Assembly (NCBI RefSeq): GCF_004770995.1
Contig: NZ_RQHW01000028.1
Location: 62,001 to 126,000, forward strand
Direction: 5' to 3'
DNA length: 64,000 bases
DNA from: Leptospira idonii
GTDB taxonomy: Bacteria; Spirochaetota; Leptospiria; Leptospirales; Leptospiraceae
Each line of letters begins with the position of its first letter. Within the stretch, counting starts at the first letter, position 1. Of the stretch, positions 16,316-26,057 are shown in pieces. Under the pieces are notes generated by a model, which saw nothing but the letters and a program-made list of their open reading frames with translations, ran no database searches and was not told where the DNA came from. Made by a program: the position numbers and the translations under genes.

Positions 16316-18196
16316 ATGAATTTTATCCCGAAACGTTACTGGGTTTTTCCTGTAGACATCAGCTTTATGGTGCTGTCCTATTTTCTAGCACATGTGGTAC
16401 GTTTTGAAGACTTTCGATTTTTAGACAATCGGGAGGAATTCTGGACTTGCACCGCTATCGTTGTGCTCAGTAGAACAGTCGTTTTCTATTATTCTGGAAT
16501 CTACCGCTCTCTTTGGTCTTACGCTTCCTTACATGATCTTTTGGAAATCATCAAAGCGACCCTTCTTTCTTCCTTAGTCGCTACCATAGCCATTTTATTC
16601 TACAATCGTTTCTCTCAGTTGTCCCGTATGGTTCCTATTTTGGACACCTTAATTTTGTTAGGTTTTCTTTGTTTGAGAAGTTTAAGCTGGAGAATGATCC
16701 GGGACCAAATCTTTCAATCCAGAACCAAAGACGGAACCCCTATCCTGCTGGTCGGTGCAGGGAAGTTAGGTGCTACCTTTCTTTCAGAAATCAGAAGGCA
16801 CAATGAATTGGATTTAAATCCGATCGGCTTTTTGGATGACAACGATTCCAAAGTAGGAGGATACATCCAAGGGATTCCTATCCTTGCCGTATCTACGGAA
16901 GCGGAAGAAATCATATACAAATACGGTGTGAAAAAAGTCATTATGACCGCTTCCCAGCCTGACGGGCGTGTGGTGAGCAAACTGATGAAAGTCTGTGAAA
17001 CTGCGGGGATCGAATTCAAGATTCTTCCTTCCTTCGGGGAATATCTTTTGGAAAAACCGAAAATCACCCAATTGAGAGAAGTGCAGGTAGAGGATTTATT
17101 GGGAAGACCCACTGTGGATTTGGAAATAGAATCCATTCGATCCTACTTGGAAGGAAAAGATATTTTAGTCACAGGTGCAGGCGGATCTATCGGATCCGAA
17201 ATTTGCAGACAAGTGGCGCTCTTTCGTCCCAAAAGTTTAACTCTTTTGGATGCCGCAGAAACTCCTCTCTATGAAATCGATTACGAACTTAGGAAAAATT
17301 TTTCCAATCTAGGCATAGAATTCAAACCTGTCATTGCGGACGTAAAAAATCTATCCCGCATTTCCGCAGTGTTCGAAGAACACAGACCTTCCGTAGTCTT
17401 CCACTCCGCAGCATACAAACATGTTCCTATGATGGAGATCAATCCTTCCGAGGCCATCCTCAATAACGTAATGGGAACAAAAAACGTAGCAGACGTTTGT
17501 CGATTGATCGGAGTAGAACGTTTTGTACTCATTTCCACGGACAAAGCGGTGAATCCAGTGAACGTAATGGGGGCTACCAAAAGAGCCGCTGAAATTTATT
17601 TACAACATATCTCTCAAAATTCAAGAACCAAATTCATTACGGTTCGGTTCGGAAACGTTTTAGGATCGAACGGATCCGTCATTCCCAGATTCAGGGAACA
17701 AATCAAAAGAGGCGGTCCGATTACTGTAACCCATCCCGAAGTCATTCGTTACTTTATGACCATCCCTGAAGCGACCCAGTTGGTGTTGCAAGCTGCCTCT
17801 ATGGGAGAACACGGAGAAATTTTTATTTTGGATATGGGAGAACCTGTGAAAATTCTCTCTTTGGCGGAAGAAATGATCCGGCTGTCGGGATACACTCCTC
17901 ACAAAGATATTAAAATCGAATTTTCAGGTCTTCGTCCCGGAGAAAAACTCTTCGAAGAACTTCTATTAAACGAAGAAGGGATCAAAAAAACCCATCATCC
18001 TAAAATCAGAATCGCAGCTCCTTTGGAAAATTATAATTTGCTTCTTTTCCAAAACAAAATCAATAAGTTGTTCTCATTAGCGAAAGCGAATAAAAATAGA
18101 GAAATATTCCCTGCCATCAAAGAGATCATTCCCGAATACAAAATTCACGACGAATATTTGGAATGGGAAACCAATGCAGGAAAAAGGAATTTATGA
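16316..18196 (+). CDS. Membrane nucleoside-diphosphate-sugar 4,6-dehydratase/epimerase (CapD/WbpM/PglF type)
   Basis: About 626 residues from ATG 16316; a TTG at 16289 would add 9 residues. Four membrane helices (about 10-120) lead to a first Rossmann-like domain (LLVGAGKLGATFL) and then the catalytic SDR domain (LVTGAGGSIGSEICRQ). The active-site stretch is LISTDKAVNPVNVMGATKR: Ser and Lys are kept and the usual Tyr is replaced by Met, as is typical of the membrane 4,6-dehydratases. These make UDP-4-keto-6-deoxy sugars for surface glycans, glycoproteins or O-antigen. The stop overlaps the next gene's ATG (ATGA), so it is translationally coupled to the SspB-like gene. Confidence 0.9.
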   Translation: MNFIPKRYWVFPVDISFMVLSYFLAHVVRFEDFRFLDNREEFWTCTAIVVLSRTVVFYYSGIYRSLWSYASLHDLLEIIKATLLSSLVATIAILFYNRFSQLSRMVPILDTLILLGFLCLRSLSWRMIRDQIFQSRTKDGTPILLVGAGKLGATFLSEIRRHNELDLNPIGFLDDNDSKVGGYIQGIPILAVSTEAEEIIYKYGVKKVIMTASQPDGRVVSKLMKVCETAGIEFKILPSFGEYLLEKPKITQLREVQVEDLLGRPTVDLEIESIRSYLEGKDILVTGAGGSIGSEICRQVALFRPKSLTLLDAAETPLYEIDYELRKNFSNLGIEFKPVIADVKNLSRISAVFEEHRPSVVFHSAAYKHVPMMEINPSEAILNNVMGTKNVADVCRLIGVERFVLISTDKAVNPVNVMGATKRAAEIYLQHISQNSRTKFITVRFGNVLGSNGSVIPRFREQIKRGGPITVTHPEVIRYFMTIPEATQLVLQAASMGEHGEIFILDMGEPVKILSLAEEMIRLSGYTPHKDIKIEFSGLRPGEKLFEELLLNEEGIKKTHHPKIRIAAPLENYNLLLFQNKINKLFSLAKANKNREIFPAIKEIIPEYKIHDEYLEWETNAGKRNL

Positions 18197-18669
18197 GTCA
18201 GTCTTTAAGCCCGGAAGAAATTACCACACTGAGAGAATTTAAAAGGGATCTTTTCAATTTATATTGGGAAAAATTCGGGGTGTTTTATATCCATGTGATG
18301 CCTCATCCCAAATTGGAAATCGGAAAAAGAGGTCTCATCAATGCGGAAAAAGAATCTGGAATCGTTTTGGTATTCGGAGACAAAGCTGTAAAGGTTTTAG
18401 ACAGCCAGCCCGATTACCTATTCGCCGAACTTCAATTCGGTTCCGCTTGGGAACCTACCATCATTCCTTGGGATGCGGTGTTTCGCATCTACGATAAATA
18501 CCAAAACTCCGCTTCCCAATTGAGATTTTTACAATTGGATTCGGGACTTGATGTGGCAGCGGGCAAAGATCCTGCGAAACCTAAGGAAAAACAAGAACAT
18601 TCTAAATTAGATTATTCTGAAGAAGGAAATGTAATACGGGTCGATTTCGGAGGTAAAAAACAAGAATGA
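18193..18669 (+). CDS. SspB-like protein, candidate ClpXP adaptor
   Basis: 158 residues from ATG 18193, which overlaps the previous stop. No membrane segments. After an N-terminal helix (LREFKRDLFNLYWEKFGVFYIHV), residues 55-105 follow the SspB pattern: GIVLVFGDKAVKVL, then LFAELQFGSAWEPTIIPWDAVFRIYD, which resembles the SspB substrate-binding beta fold ending in a PWDAV-type helix. A charged flexible linker leads to a short C-terminal NVIRVDFGGKK, which resembles the ClpX-binding tail of SspB proteins. SspB delivers ssrA-tagged and other substrates to ClpXP. The match is by eye at fold and motif level; a structure-based comparison would decide. It also overlaps the permease start. Confidence 0.6.
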   Translation: MSQSLSPEEITTLREFKRDLFNLYWEKFGVFYIHVMPHPKLEIGKRGLINAEKESGIVLVFGDKAVKVLDSQPDYLFAELQFGSAWEPTIIPWDAVFRIYDKYQNSASQLRFLQLDSGLDVAAGKDPAKPKEKQEHSKLDYSEEGNVIRVDFGGKKQE

Positions 18670-20279
18670 ACTATTTTTCAGTCACTCGCGGAGATATTGA
18701 CGGCTTTTTCGGGCTAATGGTGGACAATCTCATTCAGCTTCTTGTTCTTACAGGTTTATGCATCGGTTTATGCGGCTTCCCTCTCGATTTCATCACTTCC
18801 GTAGTGCTTCCCGGAGCTGCCATTTCCCTTTTGGTAGGAAATTTATTTTACTCCTGGCAGGCTTATAAATTAGGAATTCGATTCCAACGAACAGATGTTA
18901 CGGCTCTTCCTTACGGAATCAATACTGTTTCCCTATTCGCTTTTTTGTTTTTCATTATGCTGCCGGTGTACCAATCCACCGGAGATTATAAATCCGCTTG
19001 GAAAGCCGGTCTACTTGCTTCTTTCGCATCCGGTTTGATCGAAGTTTTAGGTTCTTTTTTTGCCGAAAAAATCAGAAAGTCCACTCCTAGAGCGGCACTT
19101 CTTTCCGCACTTGCGGGAATCGCTGTCACTTTCATCTCCATGGATTTTCTATTGAAAACCTTTGAACATCCATTAGTTGCTTTTCTTCCTTTAGGAATCA
19201 TTCTTTTACAGTATTTCGGAAAGGTAAAATTCCCTTTCGGAATTCCAGGAGGACTCGTTTCCATTCTTTTAGGAATCGGTTTATCTTATTTATCCGGTCT
19301 TTTGGGAAGTCCCATTTACCAGGAAGGGGGTTTGGAAAGAGGAGTTTCCACGATCGGTTTTTATCTTCCCTATCTAGCATTAGGTGATCTTATCGATGTT
19401 TTAACTCTCACCAATATAAAAGCATATTTCGCAGTCATCCTACCTATGGGAGTCTTCAATGTGATCGGTTCCCTACAAAATATAGAATCTGCGGAAGCTT
19501 CCGGAGACAGTTTCGATACGAAATCCTCCCTTCTTGTCAACGGACTGGGAACCTTGGCAGGGTGTTTATTCGGATCCCCTTTCCCTACTACGATCTATAT
19601 CGGTCATCCTGGATGGAAAGGACTGGGGGCCAAACACGGATATTCTGTGTTAAACGGAATTTTTATCACATTCATCAGTTTGTTCGGACTGATGGGAATT
19701 TTACAGGCTTTGATTCCGATTGAAGCGGGAATGGCGATCGTACTTTGGATCGGTATCATCATTGCGGCGCAGGCCTTCCAAACGACACCGAAACATCACT
19801 CTCCTGCTGTTGTCATCGGGCTTCTTCCTGCTTTTGCAGGCTGGGCGGTGCTCATCATCCAAAACGTATTTATGTTTCTGGACGGAAAACTGCAAGGTAT
19901 CTTACAAGAATTAGGTGCCGCAAAATCGTTCCATTTTTATCTTTCCGATCTTTCTCCTCATCTTCCTTTTTTGCCCTATGCACTGGGAGGGATTCTCTCT
20001 CTTTCCCAAGGATTTTTACTCTCTTCCATGGTTTGGGCTTCTATGGTGGTTTTTCTATTGGATCGAGAGTTTGCAAAGGCGGGAATTTGGGCGCTTATCG
20101 GTGCGGCTCTTTCTTTATTCGGATGGATTCATGCGTATGAATTGGCAGGCAATGCGATTTTAAATCAATTCACTTCCATCGCCTCTTGGCACTTCCCTGT
20201 CGCTTATGCAAGTTTAGCAGCATTGTTTTTTCTCACTCATTTTCTGCAGAAACCGCAGAACCGGGCCAATCCTTCTTAA
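18666..20279 (+). CDS. Multi-pass permease, xanthine/uracil (NCS2)-like
   Basis: A 537-residue integral membrane protein with about 12-14 hydrophobic segments. The stretch RTDVTALPYGINTVSLFAFLFFIMLP and the later FPTTIYIGHPGWKGLGAKHGYSVLNG resemble the TM3/TM8-10 pattern of nucleobase transporters (AzgA/NCS2). The substrate is not determinable; a purine, pyrimidine or another anion is possible. Its ATG overlaps the SspB-like stop (ATGA), so the CapD-like, SspB-like and permease genes form one translation-coupled unit with no obvious common function. No terminator is obvious before htpX, which has its own good ribosome binding site. Confidence 0.75.
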   Translation: MNYFSVTRGDIDGFFGLMVDNLIQLLVLTGLCIGLCGFPLDFITSVVLPGAAISLLVGNLFYSWQAYKLGIRFQRTDVTALPYGINTVSLFAFLFFIMLPVYQSTGDYKSAWKAGLLASFASGLIEVLGSFFAEKIRKSTPRAALLSALAGIAVTFISMDFLLKTFEHPLVAFLPLGIILLQYFGKVKFPFGIPGGLVSILLGIGLSYLSGLLGSPIYQEGGLERGVSTIGFYLPYLALGDLIDVLTLTNIKAYFAVILPMGVFNVIGSLQNIESAEASGDSFDTKSSLLVNGLGTLAGCLFGSPFPTTIYIGHPGWKGLGAKHGYSVLNGIFITFISLFGLMGILQALIPIEAGMAIVLWIGIIIAAQAFQTTPKHHSPAVVIGLLPAFAGWAVLIIQNVFMFLDGKLQGILQELGAAKSFHFYLSDLSPHLPFLPYALGGILSLSQGFLLSSMVWASMVVFLLDREFAKAGIWALIGAALSLFGWIHAYELAGNAILNQFTSIASWHFPVAYASLAALFFLTHFLQKPQNRANPS

Positions 20280-20376
20280 AAAGGGTTGTAATATTTAAGA
20301 AAATAGGCACCGTAACAGGTCTAAATAGAAAAGAGAAATCGATAAAACCCGGTTTCTCAAGGAGAACGTAGTTTCT

Positions 20377-21294
20377 ATGACTTGGATCAAACGTATCGGT
20401 TTTTTCCTACTCACAAATATATTGGTGATGGCCACCTTTTCCATAGTAACGAACATTGCCGGTTACTTTGGATTCAGCTTACATGCATTCGGATTAGACT
20501 TAGGTAGACTTCTGATCTTCTGTTTTACATGGGGTATGTTAGGGTCTCTTATTTCCCTATTCTTATCCAAGTTCATGGCAAAATGGATGATGGGTGTACA
20601 AATCATCGATCCTAAAAAAGCTTCCGCAGCGGAAATGGAAGTATATCGTAAAGTTGAATCTCTTGCACAAAGAGCCCACTTACCGATGCCAGAAGTAGGG
20701 ATTTATCATTCAGAAGAAGTAAACGCATTCGCAACAGGACCTAGCAAATCGAGCGCTCTAGTAGCGGTTTCCAGCGGCCTTTTGAACAGAATGAACTCTC
20801 AGGAATTGGAAGGAGTGTTAGCTCACGAACTATCTCATATTGCCAACGGAGATATGGTGACATTGACTCTCATTCAAGGTGTGATCAACGCCTTCACAAT
20901 GTTTATTGCTCGTATCATTGCCATGTTGGCCGCCAATGCGGTGCGCGGAGGAAGTGATGATAGAGAAGGCAATCATGGGACGGCTGCCATCGTACAGTTC
21001 GTCGTGACCATCGTTCTGGACATTGTGTTCTCTATCTTGGGATCAATCGTTGTCGCTTATTTCTCAAGACAAAGAGAGTTCCGTGCGGATGCAGGAAGTG
21101 CAAAACTTGCAGGAAGAGAATCCATGATTCGTGCTTTGGAGAGTTTGCGAGGTTTGTCGGGACAACCTGAAGATGAAAGAGGAGCGGCGATCGCTTCCTT
21201 CAAAATCTCCTCTCATAAAGGAGGATTCTTCTCTTTATTTGCAACCCACCCTCCTCTGGAAGAACGAATTGCAGCCCTAAAAGCGGCAAGATAA
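20377..21294 (+). CDS. htpX: HtpX family membrane zinc metalloprotease
   Basis: A 305-residue M48 membrane protease. Two N-terminal helices (about 6-27 and 40-62) precede the zinc site HELSH (His150, Glu151, His154) within [12 protein letters not shown]. The third ligand lies in the [12 protein letters not shown] segment. A further hydrophobic pair sits between them (about 165-235). HtpX degrades misfolded inner-membrane proteins together with FtsH under envelope stress. AAGGAG lies about 11 bases before the ATG. The gene ends in a clear intrinsic terminator at 21321-21347. Confidence 0.95.
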   Translation: MTWIKRIGFFLLTNILVMATFSIVTNIAGYFGFSLHAFGLDLGRLLIFCFTWGMLGSLISLFLSKFMAKWMMGVQIIDPKKASAAEMEVYRKVESLAQRAHLPMPEVGIYHSEEVNAFATGPSKSSALVAVSSGLLNRMNSQELEGVLAHELSHIANGDMVTLTLIQGVINAFTMFIARIIAMLAANAVRGGSDDREGNHGTAAIVQFVVTIVLDIVFSILGSIVVAYFSRQREFRADAGSAKLAGRESMIRALESLRGLSGQPEDERGAAIASFKISSHKGGFFSLFATHPPLEERIAALKAAR

Positions 21295-21320
21295 ACCTCA
21301 AATTTCCAGATTCCTGAATG

Positions 21321-21347
21321 AAAAGGCCGGATTCTTCCGGCCTTTTT
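21321..21347 (+). terminator. Rho-independent terminator after htpX
   Basis: A perfect 10-bp stem (AAAAGGCCGG / CCGGCCTTTT) with a 6-base loop is followed by T residues, 27 bases after the htpX stop. It lies before the apt start. Confidence 0.9.
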
Positions 21348-21385
21348 GCTTGTCATATCCCAGCGAAATCAGATTCCATTCTCTT

Positions 21386-21919
21386 ATGTCGATTGTAAAA
21401 TCCAAGATCCGAACCATTCCCGATTACCCGAAACCAGGCATTCTCTTCAGAGACATCACTTCCCTTCTTATCGATCCGGAAGGCTTTCGACTTACCATTG
21501 GAATGTTCGTAGAAAGATACCAAAAAGAAAACATTCAAAAAATCGCAGCAATTGATGCGAGAGGGTTCATCACAGGAGCCGCACTTGCTTTTCAATTGGG
21601 AGTTGGATTCGTTCCCATCCGTAAAAAAGGAAAACTTCCAGGCACTACAATCTCTCAATCTTACTCTTTGGAATACGGAGTCGACCATGTGGAGATCCAC
21701 GTAGATGCGATCGCTCCAGGAGAAAAGGTTTTGATTATGGACGATTTAGTGGCGACCGGAGGGACTTTGGAAGCTTCCATCAAACTGGTGCAAAGTTTGA
21801 AAGGGGTGGTTCATGAATGCGCAACAATCATCGACTTACCGGATCTAGGCGGAGCCAAAAGAATCAAAGAACAATTCGGAGTGAATGTTTACTCCATTTG
21901 CCAATTCGAAGGCCATTAA
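21386..21919 (+). CDS. apt: Adenine phosphoribosyltransferase
   Basis: 177 residues from ATG 21386 ([15 protein letters not shown]); an upstream in-frame TTG at 21350 lies in the htpX terminator and is unlikely. The enzyme salvages adenine to AMP using PRPP. Family motifs are present: [11 protein letters not shown] near the N-terminus, [14 protein letters not shown], the flexible-loop region [12 protein letters not shown], and the PRPP-binding motif [14 protein letters not shown]. Length is normal for Apt. It is monocistronic by position, convergent with the ATPase gene 21 bases further on. Confidence 0.95.
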   Translation: MSIVKSKIRTIPDYPKPGILFRDITSLLIDPEGFRLTIGMFVERYQKENIQKIAAIDARGFITGAALAFQLGVGFVPIRKKGKLPGTTISQSYSLEYGVDHVEIHVDAIAPGEKVLIMDDLVATGGTLEASIKLVQSLKGVVHECATIIDLPDLGGAKRIKEQFGVNVYSICQFEGH

Positions 21920-21940
21920 GATTCACTCACTAAGACAAAG

Positions 21941-23071
21941 TTAGGGGAAACTTTTCCAGTTTTCCCCTTTCGTCTTATCCACTCGGATACTCACTTCATT
22001 TCCCAAAAAATTCCAACGAACCGTAAATAGTTTCTTTAAGATGTGAATTCCTCTTCCAGTAGGAATGAGTTTGCGATCCATCTCTAAGGGACTAGGAACT
22101 GCTCTAGGATTAAAACCTTTCCCTCTATCGATCACATAAACATCTATATAACGGGAAGATTCGAACACATGTACCGTGATGGTATCATCGCCTCTTTTCC
22201 CTCCGTGCTCCAGCGCATTGTCTAAGGTTTCATCCACTAAGATTTGAAACCAAAACGAATCCATAAGTTGTTTCCAATCCCTCTGGTCGTACAACTTCCA
22301 AAGTTTTTCCTTCAACTCTCTCGAACCCTGCATGGTGGCGACATTACTCGATTCGAAAATTTTCTGACTCGATTCGAAGATATAGGAAAATGGATGTGTC
22401 AGATATTCACTTGCAAAAGAAAAATGAATCAGAAAAGCGAAAAAACAAAGCAGGAAATACAAATCACTGAATACTAGAAAATGCAGATAATAACGTTTGA
22501 AGTTGGGAACCCATGTGTCCGACTGAAATAAGAAGATAGATATAAACAATGTTAGCAGGATGCATCCGTAAACACTGTACATAAAATCTTGGATGGCGGG
22601 AAAACTAAACTTGAGTTTGATGGAGATTACTGAAATTAAAATGATGAACGAAACAGTATAAAAGACGGGATAAAAATATTCCAAAAGAATTTTACTCGCA
22701 AGAGGATTCATTTCGTTGGAAAGACCCCAGTCGATGAGAAGAAGCATCGAACCGGCCCCGAAAACAACCGCTACAAAAATGGACAATAGGGGATAATTTC
22801 TGAAATAAGTGGGGAATTGAAGTCCGAAAAAAAGCAAAGAATAGGTGAAGAATACAAGAAAGGTTGGTACTGTGTGAGGGTTTTCCAGAGAATGGAAATG
22901 AAAAAAAGTAGAATCCACGAGAAAGCCGAGATTCCCTAGAAAAAAGAACCCTGCCAGGATCGAAAAACTAGTCTTCATCGGTGTGCGCGGGTTTTTGCTG
23001 AAAGATACAATCCCTGCGATGGCAGAAATCAGTGTGGTCAAAACAACAATGCACGACTCAAAGAAACTCAT
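21941..23071 (-). CDS. Membrane protein with C-terminal RsbW-type ATPase (anti-sigma-like)
   Basis: A 376-residue protein. The N-terminal ~220 residues have seven or so membrane helices, like a 7TM sensory module. After a short linker, the C-terminal ~120 residues are a GHKL ATPase: N-box LVDETLDNALEHG, G1 DRGKGFNP and G2 GRGIHILKKL. There is no dimerisation histidine domain, so it is more like an anti-sigma/serine kinase (RsbW/SpoIIAB type) than a histidine kinase. It may phosphorylate a STAS protein in response to a membrane signal. Its ATG at 23071 overlaps the divergent protease gene's likely start by about 23 bases, so the two share a promoter zone inside each other's coding sequence. 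Confidence 0.75.
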   Translation of the reverse strand: MSFFESCIVVLTTLISAIAGIVSFSKNPRTPMKTSFSILAGFFFLGNLGFLVDSTFFHFHSLENPHTVPTFLVFFTYSLLFFGLQFPTYFRNYPLLSIFVAVVFGAGSMLLLIDWGLSNEMNPLASKILLEYFYPVFYTVSFIILISVISIKLKFSFPAIQDFMYSVYGCILLTLFISIFLFQSDTWVPNFKRYYLHFLVFSDLYFLLCFFAFLIHFSFASEYLTHPFSYIFESSQKIFESSNVATMQGSRELKEKLWKLYDQRDWKQLMDSFWFQILVDETLDNALEHGGKRGDDTITVHVFESSRYIDVYVIDRGKGFNPRAVPSPLEMDRKLIPTGRGIHILKKLFTVRWNFLGNEVSIRVDKTKGENWKSFP

Positions 23072-24572
23072 AAAGATTCAATACAAAAGCTTCCTAATTA
23101 GATTTGCCATTGCCAGCATTATTTTTCAAACTTCCGTTTTTGTTTTTCCGAACGACTTGGGTTCCGAAACGACAAAACAACCGAGTATGGATACTGTCAG
23201 AAAAGGAGTCGTACAAATCAGAGTTTTTTCCCAAGCGAACGATCCCTACTCTCCCTGGCTTTCTTCCAATATTTCCGGCTCCACAGGAACCGGTTTTTTA
23301 ATCGGTAAAAACAGAATATTAACAAACGCTCATGTTGTTTCCAATGCCAAATTCATAGAAGGGCAAAGGCACAACCAAACCGAATGGTTTCAGCTAAAAA
23401 CGGTCTTTGTCGCCCATGACTGCGACCTGGCCATTTTGGAAGCGGACTCTTCGAGCTTTTATCAGGACAGTTATGATTTTACGATCGGCTCCATCCCCGA
23501 ATTAGGATCCCCTATCGACATCATCGGTTATCCCATCGGAGGAAGTAAAATTTCGATCAGTAGGGGAATCGTTTCCAGAATCGAACAATCCACATACGCC
23601 CACTCACAGGTTGACAGCCATTTGGTGATCCAGGTTGATGCGGCGATCAATCCGGGAAACTCTGGAGGTCCTGCCTTACAAAACGGAGAAGTTGTAGGAG
23701 TCGCTTTTCAGGCAGCCACCAAAGGAGAAAACATAGGTTATATCATTCCCACAAAGGTAATACAACATTTCATCAAGGACGTGGAAGACGGGCATTATGA
23801 CGGTTATGTGGAACTGGGAGTCCATGTTCAGCCTTCTTATTCCAATACGCAGAGAAAGTTCAAAAAAATCCCCAAGGATTTAGAGGGAGTTTTTGTAACT
23901 AGTGTGATCCGAGGAGGATCTGCGGAAGGTTTTCTGCGTCCTGGAGATTTTTTGGCTTCCATCGACGGTCTTTCCATAGGTAAAAACGGAACGGTGAGTT
24001 ATGATTCCGAATCCAGGATCGATTTCGTAGAGATTGTGGACAATAAGTTCGCAGGAGAAGAGATCAAATTCGAAGTGATCCGAGATGGAAAGGAAATCAC
24101 AGTGACTTTCCCCGCCAAAAGAATGACCTCCATGGATTTTATGCGTTCCAAATACGATGAACCCTTCCCCTACTTCGTTTTCGCAGGATTAGTATTTCAA
24201 CCGATGAACCGAGATGTATTGGAATCCTGGGTTCGCACGGGACAAGCGACAGGGAACAGTCAATTTCTATACCGGTTTCAATACTTTCCTGAGATCAGGG
24301 AAACAGAAATAGAAGATGTGGTTTTGTATAGGAAACTTTCTCATCCGATCAATTCTTCCTTGGACTATTTTCTGAATATGACCGTAGATTCGGTGAATTT
24401 CAAAAAGATAAACAGTTTGAACGATCTCAAACAAGAACTCACAAATTCTAAATCCAAATTCATCACAATCCGATTCAAAGACTTGAACCTTCCTCTGGTT
24501 TTAAATAGAGAAGAAGTTTTGGCAGCCAATCAAGAAATTGCAAACGGTTATCATCTTGTAGGTAAAGAATAA
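23049..24572 (+). CDS. HtrA/DegP-like trypsin-fold serine protease with PDZ domain
   Basis: 507 residues from ATG 23049. The frame is open to 22983, but a signal-like helix (about 18-33) follows this ATG. The catalytic triad is intact: His95 (LTNAHVV), Asp126 (HDCDLAIL) and Ser205 (NPGNSGGPA). A PDZ domain follows (GVFVTSVIRGGSAEGFLRPGDFLASIDG), then a ~200-residue C-terminal extension containing a FAGLVFQPMNRD segment shared with the next gene. It probably acts in the periplasm in protein quality control or in processing envelope proteins. It is coupled to the downstream paralogue by a TAATG overlap, and divergent from the membrane ATPase. Confidence 0.88.
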   Translation: MHDSKKLIKIQYKSFLIRFAIASIIFQTSVFVFPNDLGSETTKQPSMDTVRKGVVQIRVFSQANDPYSPWLSSNISGSTGTGFLIGKNRILTNAHVVSNAKFIEGQRHNQTEWFQLKTVFVAHDCDLAILEADSSSFYQDSYDFTIGSIPELGSPIDIIGYPIGGSKISISRGIVSRIEQSTYAHSQVDSHLVIQVDAAINPGNSGGPALQNGEVVGVAFQAATKGENIGYIIPTKVIQHFIKDVEDGHYDGYVELGVHVQPSYSNTQRKFKKIPKDLEGVFVTSVIRGGSAEGFLRPGDFLASIDGLSIGKNGTVSYDSESRIDFVEIVDNKFAGEEIKFEVIRDGKEITVTFPAKRMTSMDFMRSKYDEPFPYFVFAGLVFQPMNRDVLESWVRTGQATGNSQFLYRFQYFPEIRETEIEDVVLYRKLSHPINSSLDYFLNMTVDSVNFKKINSLNDLKQELTNSKSKFITIRFKDLNLPLVLNREEVLAANQEIANGYHLVGKE

Positions 24573-26056
24573 TGAATCGTAATTCTTCCATATCCCTTAT
24601 CACTCTCTTTCTTTGTTTCGTTTCTTTACCTATATTCGGAAAAACATCCGCAGTAGAGAAAGAAGACAACTCCATCGTACAAATCAAATCCACAGTGCAA
24701 TACCCCAATTTTGCAGAACCTTGGAGATACAAACATCCGGAAACAAGAACCTCTTATGGAGTCGTGATCGGAGAAAATCTAGTTCTCACTACCGCTCAAA
24801 CAGTCTATTACCAAACAAATATAGAGATTCAAAAATTCGGATCTTTAAAAAACTTTTCAGCAAACATAGTTAAGTTGGATCCGGATCTGGGTTTGGCCAT
24901 TCTAAAGGTGGGGGATTCCGAATTCTCCTCAGGGCTCAAAGCAGTCAGTTTTCCTTCGGAAGTATTTCTTCCCTCTTCCGGACTTGTCATCGAATACCAG
25001 GAATACCGAAACCTATCCGAAAAAAAGATCAGAAGCATCAAACTGGACATAGACCAATATACGAACGGTTATGTGGAACTTCCTTATCTGGAAGTTCAAT
25101 CCGACGAAAAGATGGACGGAATCGGAGAATTGGTCGTAGAGGAAGCATCCCGCATCCCTCAAGGAATACTCATCCAATTCAAAGATTCCAGTCATTCGGG
25201 CAAATTGATACCCAGCTTCACCATCAAACGATTCATTGAATCGACTGAAAAAAACGCATTCTCCTACAAGGGATTTCGTTATCGCTCATTAGTCGATAAA
25301 ACCTCCAGAGAATTTTACGGAGTGAAAAAAGAAGACCAAGGGATCATTGTCGCAGAAATTTATCCTGGCACTCCCGCATCTAAACTACTGAAGTTGGAAG
25401 ACGTAATCGTGGAAGCGGGTGGATACAAAATCGATCCGAAAGGATACTTCGACCATCCAAAATACGGAAAGATATCTTTGGCTTATCTATTTCACTCAGG
25501 AGATGATTTAGGTTTTAAATCAGGGAAAAAGATTCCTCTTAAAATCATCCGAGCCAAAAAAATGGTACAAGTCCAAATGGAACTTGCCCCCTTCCCCGAA
25601 TCCGCAGTTAAAATTCCTTACGGGAATACCAGATACAGAATTCCGAATTATATTATGTTAGGTGGAATTGTTTTTCAGGAACTGACAGAACATTTTCTTA
25701 TGGAGCAGGGAAATCAATGGAGAGCAAGAAGCAATAAAGAGCTACTATATTTAAACGACTACCATAGAATTCAGAAAGAAGAATCCGAAGAGAAAGTTCT
25801 TTTATTGTCTCATGTATTTCCTATTCCGGGAAATCAGGCTTATCATTCCTTACGTCAATTGATTCTTAAATCGGTAAATTCCGAGAAGGTGAAAAATTTA
25901 GCGGATCTTCAAAGAATCGTTTCCGCAAACCAGAAAGACTTTCTGGTTTTGGAAACGGAAGATGGAACCCAAATCGTATTCGGCAAGGAAGAACTCGGAA
26001 AACTCAATGAAGAGGCAATGAAAATTTTCCGAATCGCTAAGTCTACGAATCTATAA
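24572..26056 (+). CDS. Trypsin-fold pseudoprotease with PDZ domain, paralogue of the upstream gene
   Basis: A 494-residue exported protein (signal peptide about 1-26) with the same layout as the upstream HtrA-like protease: trypsin-like half, PDZ (GIIVAEIYPGTPASKLLKLEDVIVEAGG) and the C-terminal extension (YIMLGGIVFQELTEHFL). The triad is lost: Gln76 stands where the histidine should be (LTTAQTV), Asp105 remains (DPDLGLAIL), and no GNSGG serine loop is present. It should therefore be catalytically dead and may regulate or scaffold the active partner, or bind substrates through its PDZ. Its ATG overlaps the upstream stop (TAATG), favouring coupled production and possibly a complex. Confidence 0.82.
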   Translation: MNRNSSISLITLFLCFVSLPIFGKTSAVEKEDNSIVQIKSTVQYPNFAEPWRYKHPETRTSYGVVIGENLVLTTAQTVYYQTNIEIQKFGSLKNFSANIVKLDPDLGLAILKVGDSEFSSGLKAVSFPSEVFLPSSGLVIEYQEYRNLSEKKIRSIKLDIDQYTNGYVELPYLEVQSDEKMDGIGELVVEEASRIPQGILIQFKDSSHSGKLIPSFTIKRFIESTEKNAFSYKGFRYRSLVDKTSREFYGVKKEDQGIIVAEIYPGTPASKLLKLEDVIVEAGGYKIDPKGYFDHPKYGKISLAYLFHSGDDLGFKSGKKIPLKIIRAKKMVQVQMELAPFPESAVKIPYGNTRYRIPNYIMLGGIVFQELTEHFLMEQGNQWRARSNKELLYLNDYHRIQKEESEEKVLLLSHVFPIPGNQAYHSLRQLILKSVNSEKVKNLADLQRIVSANQKDFLVLETEDGTQIVFGKEELGKLNEEAMKIFRIAKSTNL

Positions 26057-26057
26057 A

